A stretch of DNA of 5,879 nt from Planctomycetota bacterium. GTDB lineage: Bacteria > Planctomycetota > Brocadiia > SM23-32. The DNA is taken from contig JAUVVP010000157.1 of NCBI GenBank assembly GCA_030604585.1, positions 1 through 5,879 of the forward strand, in the 5' to 3' direction. This document shows positions 1 to 5,879 of the stretch, piece after piece (the stretch's first letter is position 1; every line of letters starts with the position of its first letter). The position numbers and the translations under genes were made by a program. The notes beneath the pieces are model-generated. The model was not told where the DNA came from. It searched no databases and saw only the letters and a list, made by a program, of their open reading frames with translations.

Positions 1-1
1 C

Positions 2-814
2 GGCGATCTGGTCGCCGTCGAGGATCTGACGCTCGAGATCGAGCGCGGCGAGATCTTCGGCCTGCTCGGGCCGAACGGCGCGGGCAAGACAACCACGGTC
101 AACATGGCCGTCGGCCTGCTGGTGCCTGACGGCGGCGAGGTCGTGGTGAACGGTGAGGGCCCGCCGACCGATCCCCGGGTCCGCCGCAGCATCGGCGTCG
201 CCCCCCAGGCCCTGGCCCTCTACGACGTGCTGAGCGGGGAAGAGAACCTCGCCTTCTTCGGCCGGCTCCAGGGCCTTTCGGGCAAAGCACTGTCTGAGCG
301 GGTGGGATGGGCGCTGGACTTCGTGGGCCTGACCGAACGCCGCCGTGACCGCGTCGAGACCTACTCCGGCGGGATGCAGCGCCGCCTGAACATGGCCGTC
401 GCCCTTGTCCACGACCCCATGCTCCTGCTGCTGGACGAGCCGACCGTCGGCGTGGACCCCCAGTCGCGCAACGCCATCTTCGAGAACATCCAGGCCCTCA
501 GCGAGGAGGGCCGGACCATCGTCTACACCACCCACTACATGGAGGAGGCGCAGCGGCTCTGCAACCGCGTGGCCATCCTCGACCGCGGCAAGCTCCTGGC
601 GCTCGACACCGTGCAGAATCTCATCGCCGCCCACGGCGGCAAGAGCGTGGTGCATGCCAGGCTGACCGACCGCGAAGTGCGCGTCGAGACCGACGACCCC
701 GTGGCCGAGCTGACGCGCCTGAACCGGGACGGCCAACTGCTGCACATGAGCGTGGACGGCCCCGACCTGGAGTCGGTGTTTCTGAAGCTGACCGGTAGAC
801 ACCTGAGGGACTGA
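2..814 (+). CDS. ABC transporter ATP-binding protein, 5'-truncated (NatA/DrrA/CcmA-like, ABC-2 exporter type)
   Basis: This is the nucleotide-binding subunit of an ABC exporter, which hydrolyses ATP on the cytoplasmic face to drive the adjacent permease. The frame is open from base 2, 34 codons before the first ATG at 104. That ATG cannot be the start, because Walker A (GPNGAGKTT, bases 68-94) precedes it; the true start lies off the left edge. Counting from the ATG at 104, other motifs follow in order: a Q-loop near residue 35 (VAPQ), the signature YSGGMQRR at 87-94, Walker B LLLLDEP at 107-113, the D-loop VGVDP at 115-119 and the switch histidine H144 in TTHYMEE. All catalytic motifs are intact. 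The C-terminal 70 or so residues, ending LESVFLKLTGR, resemble the accessory tail common in drug- or Na+-export ATPases of this type. Its stop overlaps the permease start by one base, so the two are almost certainly co-translated. The substrate cannot be read from the sequence. Confidence 0.95.
   Translation, partial: GDLVAVEDLTLEIERGEIFGLLGPNGAGKTTTVNMAVGLLVPDGGEVVVNGEGPPTDPRVRRSIGVAPQALALYDVLSGEENLAFFGRLQGLSGKALSERVGWALDFVGLTERRRDRVETYSGGMQRRLNMAVALVHDPMLLLLDEPTVGVDPQSRNAIFENIQALSEEGRTIVYTTHYMEEAQRLCNRVAILDRGKLLALDTVQNLIAAHGGKSVVHARLTDREVRVETDDPVAELTRLNRDGQLLHMSVDGPDLESVFLKLTGRHLRD
805..809 (+). promoter_or_regulatory. Ribosome binding site of the permease gene, inside the ATPase gene
   Basis: GAGGG lies 4 bases before the ATG at 814, within the last codons of the ATPase gene. 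With the TGATG stop/start overlap it supports the ATG at 814 as the permease start and suggests translational coupling. Confidence 0.55.
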
Positions 815-2133
815 TGAGCGAGATCGTCGCACTGGCCTTCAAGGACCTGCGCGTGATCCTGCGCGACAAGGCGGGGCTGTTCTTCCTGTTCTTCTTCCCC
901 CTGCTGATCGCCATCTTCTTCGGCTTCATCTTCTCGGGAGTCGGCTCAGCACCCGAGGAACGCAAGATCAGGATAGCGCTGGTGGACCAGGACGCGACCG
1001 AAGGCTCGCAGGCGTTCGCGACGGCGCTGAAGGAGTCCGCGGAGCTGGACGTCATCCTGGAGAAACCGGGCGGGGCGGATGGCACTGAGCCTGAGCCCCT
1101 CACGCGGGATGACGCGGAAGGCATGGTCCGCAAGGGCAAGGTGGCCGCCTACATCACGCTGCCCGAGGGGTTCGGCCAGGCGCGCGAGAACATGTTCTGG
1201 GAGGAGCCGCCGGTGGTGGAGATGGGCATTGACCCGTCCCGCAAGGCGGAGACTGCCATGCTGCAGGGCCTGCTCCTGAAGCAGGTCTTCGAGGGCATGC
1301 AGGAGCAGTTCGGTGACCGCGACAAGATGCTCAAGCGCCTCGACGACGGTATCGCTGCCCTGGACATGCCGGGCGCCACCGAGTTCACCAAGGACTGGGT
1401 CGAGTCGCTGCGCAAGCTGAACGAAGCCCTCGCCGAGATGCCGGAGTTAGATGAAGAAGGCGAGGAAGGGGGCTACTGGGGCTTCTCGGAGCCGCTGAGG
1501 ATCGAGGCCAGGGACGTCCAGTTCGAGTGGGAGGGCCCGAGGAGCCCGTTCCAGATCACCTTTCCCCAGGGCATCATCTGGGGGATGCTGGGAACGGCGG
1601 CCACGTTCGGCATCTCGATGGTGGTGGAGCGAGTGCGCGGGACGCTGGTGCGGCTGCGGATGGCGCCCATCAGCCGCGCCCACATCCTGGCGGGCAAGGG
1701 CCTGGCCTGCTTCATAGCCATGCTGATCGTGGTGGTCACCCTCATGGTGATCGGCCGGCTGGCATTCAAGGTGCGGCCGCACTCATTCCCGCTGCTGATC
1801 CTGGCGGCTGCGTGCAGCAGCATCTGCTTCGTGGGCCTGATGATGTTCGTGTCCGTGCTGGGCAAGACGGAGCAGGCTGCCGGCGGCTTCGGCTGGGCCT
1901 TCATACTCGTGCTGGCCATGACGGGCGGCGCGTCGATGCCGCTGTTCTTCATGCCGCCCTGGCTCCAGACGGTCAGCGACTTCAGCCCGGTCAAGTGGGC
2001 CGTCTACTCGCTGGAGGGGGCCATCTGGCGGGGTCTGACGTTCGCGGACCTGGCCGTGCCTTCCTTGATCCTGATCGGCAGCGGCGTTCTGTTCTTTCTG
2101 ATCGGCGTCAAAGTCTTCCGCTGGACGGAGTAA
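814..2133 (+). CDS. ABC-2 type transporter permease (NatB-like, with large extracytoplasmic domain)
   Basis: This 439-residue protein is the membrane subunit of the exporter powered by the preceding ATPase. Hydrophobic stretches suggest six membrane segments: about 21-44, 252-272, 297-317, 325-348, 356-378 and 413-435. Between the first and second lies a hydrophilic extracytoplasmic region of about 200 residues, the usual layout of the ABC2_membrane_3 type. The motif ERVRGTLVRLRMAPISRAH (272-290), after segment 2, matches the conserved ABC-2 signature of the form RGTLxxLxxxPIS, which contacts the ATPase. An acidic patch (ELDEEGEE, 211-218) sits near the end of the soluble domain. The start ATG overlaps the ATPase stop. 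The gene ends with TAATAA directly against the palindromic repeat. Only one permease gene is present, so the transporter may be a homodimer of each subunit, unless more subunits lie upstream. Family assignment is firm; the substrate (drug, ion or lipid-like molecule) is unknown. Confidence 0.93.
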   Translation: MSEIVALAFKDLRVILRDKAGLFFLFFFPLLIAIFFGFIFSGVGSAPEERKIRIALVDQDATEGSQAFATALKESAELDVILEKPGGADGTEPEPLTRDDAEGMVRKGKVAAYITLPEGFGQARENMFWEEPPVVEMGIDPSRKAETAMLQGLLLKQVFEGMQEQFGDRDKMLKRLDDGIAALDMPGATEFTKDWVESLRKLNEALAEMPELDEEGEEGGYWGFSEPLRIEARDVQFEWEGPRSPFQITFPQGIIWGMLGTAATFGISMVVERVRGTLVRLRMAPISRAHILAGKGLACFIAMLIVVVTLMVIGRLAFKVRPHSFPLLILAAACSSICFVGLMMFVSVLGKTEQAAGGFGWAFILVLAMTGGASMPLFFMPPWLQTVSDFSPVKWAVYSLEGAIWRGLTFADLAVPSLILIGSGVLFFLIGVKVFRWTE

Positions 2134-2221
2134 TAATGGGGACAGTCACCTATTTCCGAGTCGTATCTCTTTGAGCACAGACGCGTTACGATCCGGAAAA
2201 AAGGTGACTGTCCCGATTTTT
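2134..2221. repeat. Palindromic repeat element (REPIN/MITE-like, GGGGACAGTCACC type)
   Basis: GGGACAGTCACC at 2139-2150 is perfectly inverted as GGTGACTGTCCC at 2203-2214. Pairing continues inward: TATTTCCG (2151-2158) faces CGGAAAAAA (2194-2202) with one mismatch and one bulge, then TCGTA (2161-2165) faces TACGA (2187-2191). A loop of about 21 bases remains, within which CTC-TTT-GAG can form a small stem. The stretch is about 47% GC by hand count, well below its surroundings. Each 13-base arm is itself nearly palindromic (GGgGAC-A-GTCaCC). The arms resemble short palindromes I recall as dispersed in planctomycete-like and other environmental genomes, sometimes near REP-associated tyrosine transposases; that link is from memory. 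Outer boundaries are approximate, set by the AT-rich flanks (TAAT on the left, GATTTTT on the right). No transposase is encoded here, so any mobility would be in trans. Confidence 0.8.
2139..2221 (+). terminator. Probable intrinsic terminator of the exporter operon, formed by the palindrome
   Basis: In plus-strand RNA the stem of about 25 pairs, counting the 12-bp perfect base, is followed by GATTTTT (2215-2221), five T's ending just past the stem. It begins six bases after the permease stop codon, the expected place for a rho-independent terminator. The loop and inner bulges are larger than in a compact terminator, so efficiency is uncertain. On the minus strand the same stem is followed by CCCCATTATTA, a poorer T-tract, so termination of the hydrolase transcript is less certain. 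Confidence 0.5.
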
Positions 2222-4929
2222 CCGAGCAGGTAGACCGGGGCGCGCGAGAGGGTGAGCGGGCGTTGCTCGATCTCGTTGCCCATGATGTCGAGGCAGCGGA
2301 CGCCGTCAGGGACGGAGACGGCGATCTCGTCGAAGGGGCTCCAGAGCACGAGGAGGGATTGCCCGCCCGTCTCGAAGGCGAAGCAGTGGCCCTCCTCGCC
2401 GAGGCGCTTCTCGGCAGCGAGCTTCGGCTCCGGGCCCATCAGTTCCGTGAAGACGGCCAGGGCGGGGAAGACCTTGTTCGGCGGGCCGCCGTATTCGAAG
2501 ATGCAGCACTCCGTGTTGGGCATGTTCACCGATCCGCTCGCGCCCGAGTGCACGAAGAACTTCTCCACCCCGCGCGCCAGCATGATGGTGAAGAACCGTA
2601 TGGTGAACTCGGCGCACTCGCGCTCGCTTTCCAACAGGCGCTCCTCCGACCAGGAGCCCTCCGCCGGAAAGAACGGGCGCCGAGGCAGGTCGTCTTCTCC
2701 GTAGTAGGAGAACTCGGTCATCCAGATCGGCTTGCGGCCGCCATGCTCGTCCATGGTCGCCAGCAGCACGTCCATCTCGGGGATGAAGGCCTCGGGAGGG
2801 CGGTTGCCCGGGTATATGTGCAGGTTGAAGATATCCACGTGTTCCAGGCAGCCGGCCTCGATCACCTCGCGGGTCAGCGTCCGCGGGCCGCCCCCGAGTC
2901 CGCCCATGACCTTGCAGTCGGGGTCGCTCCTGCGCATGGCGGCCGAGGCCACTTCGAGCAGGCGGACGTAGTCGGCGGGGGTGTAGCCGCCCGCGCGCGG
3001 GAATGCATACGAAGTGTAGATCGGCTCGTTGAGGAACTCCCAGACCCGGACGCGGTCCCGGTATCTGGCAACCGCCTTCGCGACGAACTCGGCGAGCTTC
3101 TCTGGGTCCTTCGGCGGCCAGGCCTGGCGCACCGGCTCCCAGGAGGACCCTTCGAGGTCGGGGTCGGCCTCGGAGTTCCACTCGGCGGAGGGGAAGGGCG
3201 GCAGCAGGGCCATCAGGTTCACGCCTTCCTTCAGCACCCGGTCGAGCTGGACGTCGGCCACCTCCCAGTCTGACTGGCCCGGCGAAGGCTCCAGGTGGTC
3301 CCACTTGAGCGACCAGTCCCTGTACCAGGTAATGCCGCCTTTGCTGGCCAGTCGAATGAGATGGCCGTCGTTGAAGGCGTGGTTGATCCCCAGCACCGAA
3401 TCGTCCTCGGACCGGGGCGGCACCACGGCGAGCCGCAGCGCGTGCGACTGGGTCGCACCGCCCGATTCGCAGTCGGCGCGCACGCGGTAGTAGCCCTTCC
3501 AGTCGGCCGGCAGGGGGACGTCCTGCTGCGCCGCTGAGGCGGCGGGGACCCGCAGCGAAATAGCCGGCATGCTGACCGGTTTGTCGAGGAAATCCGTGAC
3601 ATCGAACCTGACGCGCAGGTCCATGGCCGAGTCGCCGTGGTTGTATGCCCGCACGCGGAGGGAGGCCGGCTCGCCCTGCGTGAAGATGCCGCCGGCCGCT
3701 GACGGCTCGACGGCCACTTCCAAAGTCCTTCGCGACTCGAATGCGGCGGCCCGCTCCCCCATCTCCAGTTGGACCGCGTCTATGTCAACGTCCACGCGGA
3801 CCTCCTCGTCCAGGTCCGGTCCCACTGTGACGAACACGTACCGGTATGCCGGTCGGAACGTGAAGGAGTAGCGCCGCCACGCGCGGGACAGCTCAACCTT
3901 CTGGACGTGGTTCGCCCTGTTCCTCCAATACCCGCCCTTCGGGTCCTTCGCGCGCACGCCCAGGACGGCCGTGACCCCGTCCACGCTCGCCCTCATGTCG
4001 CACGAGATGGTATAGGGCGCGCCGGGCTCGACGGGTATCCAGCCGCGGTTGGCGGCAAGGGCCGTGGTCTCCCGCCGGGCGACGGGCCTGAAGTAATCGA
4101 AATAGAAGAGGGGCGTTTCCTCGCCGCCCAGGGGTACCCTCAAGAACGACGGGCCGTGCGTGCCGCCAGAGGATTCGATCCTCCCGTGCAGGCGGACCAT
4201 GTTGCCCCAGCCGGCTCCTTCGCCAAGGGATGACCAGCCGGCCCCCCCGACTTCGAAGGAGCCGTTTGGCACCAGGTTCCTGCCCTCGGTCGGCGGGACG
4301 GTGTCGGTGAACTCGATGTCCTGCGCGGAGACCTCGAGGATGCGAACGTCGTCCAGGTAGAAGGTGCCCGGCTCGTTGAACCAGAACTGGAAGCGGCCCG
4401 TCTTGCCGACGGAGCGCGTCGCCTGGAACGTCGTGGAGAATCGCTTCCAGGACTTGCGCAGCACCAGGCTGCTGCGCAACCCGCAGTTCTGCCATCCGTC
4501 GGTCTCTTGCACGGCCACGCTCACGGTGCGGCCTGTGAGTCCTTCGGCGCGGGCGCGGCACGAGAACTCGTAGTACTTCCCCTCTTCGAGCTGCGCGCCG
4601 CCGACCTGCGCAATCATCGCGTGGTCCGCGCCGCCCCCTCCTTCGCAACGCGTGCACGTGAGCCGGGCAACGGGGTTGCCGTTCTCGAACACAGCATCCA
4701 GCACCTGATCCACGTTCTCCTCATTGCCCGCCGCCGCCCATCCGGCCGGAGCGCCCAACCACACCTCCGAGAAGTCGCCGTTCGGAACAAGGTTCTTCAT
4801 CTCCGTTCCTTCTGCAAACACGGCTGCCTGGAGCGCCGCCAGCAGGACAAGCGCCAGCAGGGCAGACGTGGGAGGCCTGCCGCTGCTCCGCGTGCGCGAT
4901 GCGAGGGCCGGGTGACAGTTCATGGCCAT
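2146..4929 (-). CDS. Secreted glycoside hydrolase, clan GH-A-like catalytic domain with two N-terminal CBM-like modules
   Basis: This 927-residue protein probably cleaves a polysaccharide or oligosaccharide outside the cytoplasm. An Arg-rich N-terminus and the hydrophobic run at 23-39 form a signal peptide, with likely cleavage after A39 (AVFA|EG). Two related CBM_4_9-like beta-sandwich modules follow at about 45-200 and 217-397, each opening with NLVPNG(D/S)F and containing a W-(K/R)-R-(F/Y)-S-x-TF strand. An Ig-like segment (403-503) comes next. The catalytic barrel (about 510-835) carries WEFLNEP (630-636), so E635 is the probable acid/base, HIYP (704-707), and WMTEFSYYG (736-744), so E739 is the probable nucleophile. 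This is the retaining clan GH-A pattern, nearest in style to GH39 or GH5; the exact family and substrate are unknown. A small C-terminal beta domain follows. The ATG at 4929 is preferred over the one at 4923 because GGAGGA sits 6 bases upstream of it. Residues 906-927 and the TGA stop are encoded by the palindromic repeat, so the native C-terminus was probably near residue 904. Confidence 0.88.
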   Translation of the reverse strand: MAMNCHPALASRTRSSGRPPTSALLALVLLAALQAAVFAEGTEMKNLVPNGDFSEVWLGAPAGWAAAGNEENVDQVLDAVFENGNPVARLTCTRCEGGGGADHAMIAQVGGAQLEEGKYYEFSCRARAEGLTGRTVSVAVQETDGWQNCGLRSSLVLRKSWKRFSTTFQATRSVGKTGRFQFWFNEPGTFYLDDVRILEVSAQDIEFTDTVPPTEGRNLVPNGSFEVGGAGWSSLGEGAGWGNMVRLHGRIESSGGTHGPSFLRVPLGGEETPLFYFDYFRPVARRETTALAANRGWIPVEPGAPYTISCDMRASVDGVTAVLGVRAKDPKGGYWRNRANHVQKVELSRAWRRYSFTFRPAYRYVFVTVGPDLDEEVRVDVDIDAVQLEMGERAAAFESRRTLEVAVEPSAAGGIFTQGEPASLRVRAYNHGDSAMDLRVRFDVTDFLDKPVSMPAISLRVPAASAAQQDVPLPADWKGYYRVRADCESGGATQSHALRLAVVPPRSEDDSVLGINHAFNDGHLIRLASKGGITWYRDWSLKWDHLEPSPGQSDWEVADVQLDRVLKEGVNLMALLPPFPSAEWNSEADPDLEGSSWEPVRQAWPPKDPEKLAEFVAKAVARYRDRVRVWEFLNEPIYTSYAFPRAGGYTPADYVRLLEVASAAMRRSDPDCKVMGGLGGGPRTLTREVIEAGCLEHVDIFNLHIYPGNRPPEAFIPEMDVLLATMDEHGGRKPIWMTEFSYYGEDDLPRRPFFPAEGSWSEERLLESERECAEFTIRFFTIMLARGVEKFFVHSGASGSVNMPNTECCIFEYGGPPNKVFPALAVFTELMGPEPKLAAEKRLGEEGHCFAFETGGQSLLVLWSPFDEIAVSVPDGVRCLDIMGNEIEQRPLTLSRAPVYLLGKIGTVTFFPDRNASVLKEIRLGNR

Positions 4930-4935
4930 CGCGCG

Positions 4936-4941
4936 TCCTCC
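4936..4941 (-). promoter_or_regulatory. Ribosome binding site of the glycoside hydrolase gene
   Basis: On the minus strand GGAGGA lies 6 bases before the ATG at 4929 and 12 before the second in-frame ATG at 4923, which favours the first. It occupies the 31-base gap after the kinase stop codon. No promoter-like sequence fits clearly in that gap, so the hydrolase is likely transcribed with the kinase. Confidence 0.7.
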
Positions 4942-4960
4942 ATTGTCCGGCGGGGTGGCA

Positions 4961-5879
4961 CTACTCGAGCCCCTCCTCTCGGATGATCCGGCAGAGTTCG
5001 TCCGCCGTCTGGATGCGCTCCTCCGGCGCCTTGGCCATCATCTGCTCGATGGTGCGCGATACGGCTTCCGGCAGGTCGGGGCGCAGGGCGCGGGGCGGCA
5101 CGAGCGGCTCGTTCAGGTGCTTCTGGCAGACCACCAGGGTCGTCGCGCCCGCGAAAGGCGGTTGCCCGGTGACCATGTGGTACCAGGTGGCGCCGAGCGA
5201 ATACACATCGCTGCGCGCGTCCGCCCGCTTGGCGTCGGTGATCTGCTCGGGCGCCATGTAGGACGGCGTTCCCATGCCGATGCCGCTGCGGGTAAGGACG
5301 GTCAGGTCGCCTTCCGTGTGGCGCACCAGGCCGAGGTCGGCCAGCTTGGCCACGCCGTCTTTGGTGACCATGATGTTGCTGGGCTTGATGTCGCGGTGGA
5401 TGATGCCGCGTTCGTGCGCATGGGCCAGGCCCTCGGCGGTCTGGAGGATGATCCGGGCCGCTAGGTCTGATGCGAGGGTCCCGGACTCGGCAATCATGTC
5501 GCGCACGTTCTTGCCGGCGACGAACTCCATGGCGTAGAAGTAACGGCCGGCATCCTCGCCCAGGGCGATGCCGCGCACCAGGTTACGATGGCGCAGCTTG
5601 ATGGCGGCCTGGGCCTCGCGCAAGAAGCGGGTCAGCGACGGGCGCTCCCGGGCCAGTTGGGGCGAGAGGACCTTCACTGCCACCGACTGGCCGTCCGCGT
5701 CCATGGCCAGGTAGACGCTGCCCATGCCCCCCGCGCCCAGCTTGCGCACGATGGTGAACTGACCCACGGTGTCCGTGTCCAGCTCGCCGGCCTCCTGGCG
5801 CAGTTGCTCGGCCACGTGCTGGTCCAACAGGTTCAGCAGCACGGAGCAGTCCCAGAGCGGGATGATCGAGCCCTGCTCC
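4961..5879 (-). CDS. Hanks-type serine/threonine protein kinase (PknB-like), open to the right edge
   Basis: This cytoplasmic eukaryotic-like kinase transfers phosphate from ATP to Ser/Thr residues. Numbering from the GTG at 5842, the motifs are the glycine loop LGAGGMGSV (35-43), VAVKVL with catalytic K57, a helix-C glutamate near E76, HRDIKPSN (149-156, catalytic D151 and N156), DLG (169-171, replacing the usual DFG), the activation segment with GTPSYMAPE (191-199), and SDVYSLG (211-217). All residues needed for catalysis are present. The kinase domain runs nearly to the C-terminus (stop TAG at 4961-4963); no membrane segment, PASTA, WD40 or TPR part is visible. The start is undecided: the GTG at 5842 has only a weak GGGA upstream, and the frame stays open to the window edge, adding EQGSIIPLWDCS, so an N-terminal extension is likely. 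The first ATG codon lies inside the glycine loop and cannot be the start. The hydrolase gene follows 31 bp downstream on the same strand, consistent with an operon. Confidence 0.93.
   Translation of the reverse strand, partial: EQGSIIPLWDCSVLLNLLDQHVAEQLRQEAGELDTDTVGQFTIVRKLGAGGMGSVYLAMDADGQSVAVKVLSPQLARERPSLTRFLREAQAAIKLRHRNLVRGIALGEDAGRYFYAMEFVAGKNVRDMIAESGTLASDLAARIILQTAEGLAHAHERGIIHRDIKPSNIMVTKDGVAKLADLGLVRHTEGDLTVLTRSGIGMGTPSYMAPEQITDAKRADARSDVYSLGATWYHMVTGQPPFAGATTLVVCQKHLNEPLVPPRALRPDLPEAVSRTIEQMMAKAPEERIQTADELCRIIREEGLE

Noticed and set aside
621..1139. Minus-strand open frame across the ATPase-permease junction.
   Set aside because: It lies antisense to two clearly conserved genes, is Ser/Arg-rich and has no identifiable domain.
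2134..2221. Reading the hairpin as a riboswitch, structural ncRNA or attachment site.
   Set aside because: It lies downstream of both genes, not in a leader; the near-perfect inverted repeat and low GC fit a repeat or terminator better, and no integrase or tRNA is present.
2263..3273. Long open frame on the plus strand (336 codons) opposite the hydrolase gene.
   Set aside because: It is antisense to the hydrolase catalytic domain, has biased Arg/Gly/Ala/His-rich composition typical of GC-rich shadow frames, and shows no recognisable motif.
2306..3304. Long open frame on the minus strand (332 codons) overlapping the hydrolase in another frame.
   Set aside because: Its composition is mostly Arg, Gly, Pro and Ala with no domain. 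The overlapping frame carries the conserved GH motifs.
3893..4657. Minus-strand open frame of 254 codons inside the CBM region.
   Set aside because: It is an out-of-frame shadow of the hydrolase, extremely Arg-rich, with no ribosome binding site noted.
4930..4960. Possible promoter between kinase and hydrolase.
   Set aside because: Only 31 bases, GC-rich, and containing only a ribosome binding site; no -10-like AT-rich hexamer is visible.
4961..5842. Possibility that the kinase is a pseudokinase because of DLG.
   Set aside because: The Lys in VAVKVL, HRD Asp, Asn of KPSN, the metal-binding Asp and the APE motif are all present, so an active enzyme is the simpler reading.

Overview
The window is GC-rich (clearly above 60% by eye). 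It holds four protein genes in two convergent pairs, separated by one lower-GC palindromic repeat. No rRNA, tRNA, CRISPR array or complete transposase gene was seen. The combination of a Hanks-type Ser/Thr kinase, a large secreted multidomain glycoside hydrolase and a GGGGACAGTCACC-type palindrome suggests a bacterium of the Planctomycetes/PVC group or a similar environmental lineage. This placement is an inference from gene style, not from a marker gene.

Left half, plus strand (1-2133): the 3' part of an ABC-type ATPase gene, whose start lies off the left edge, overlaps by one base (TGATG) the gene for its ABC-2 type permease. Together they encode an exporter of unknown substrate. The permease gene ends in tandem stop codons (TAATAA).

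Centre (about 2134-2221): a roughly 88-bp element with 12-bp perfect inverted ends, GGGACAGTCACC / GGTGACTGTCCC. It can fold into one long hairpin and is followed by a T-run. It looks like a REPIN/MITE-type mobile palindrome and probably also terminates the exporter operon. The convergent hydrolase gene reads into it, so the last 22 codons and the stop codon of that gene come from the repeat.

Right half, minus strand (2146-5879): a Ser/Thr protein kinase gene, open to the right edge, is followed after 31 bp by a 927-residue secreted clan GH-A-like glycoside hydrolase with two N-terminal CBM-like modules. The two are spaced and oriented like an operon. The kinase would act in the cytoplasm and the hydrolase outside it, so any functional link is regulatory at most and is not shown by the sequence. 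The gene content is otherwise ordinary. The most noteworthy points are the palindrome, its capture as coding sequence, and the kinase-hydrolase pairing.
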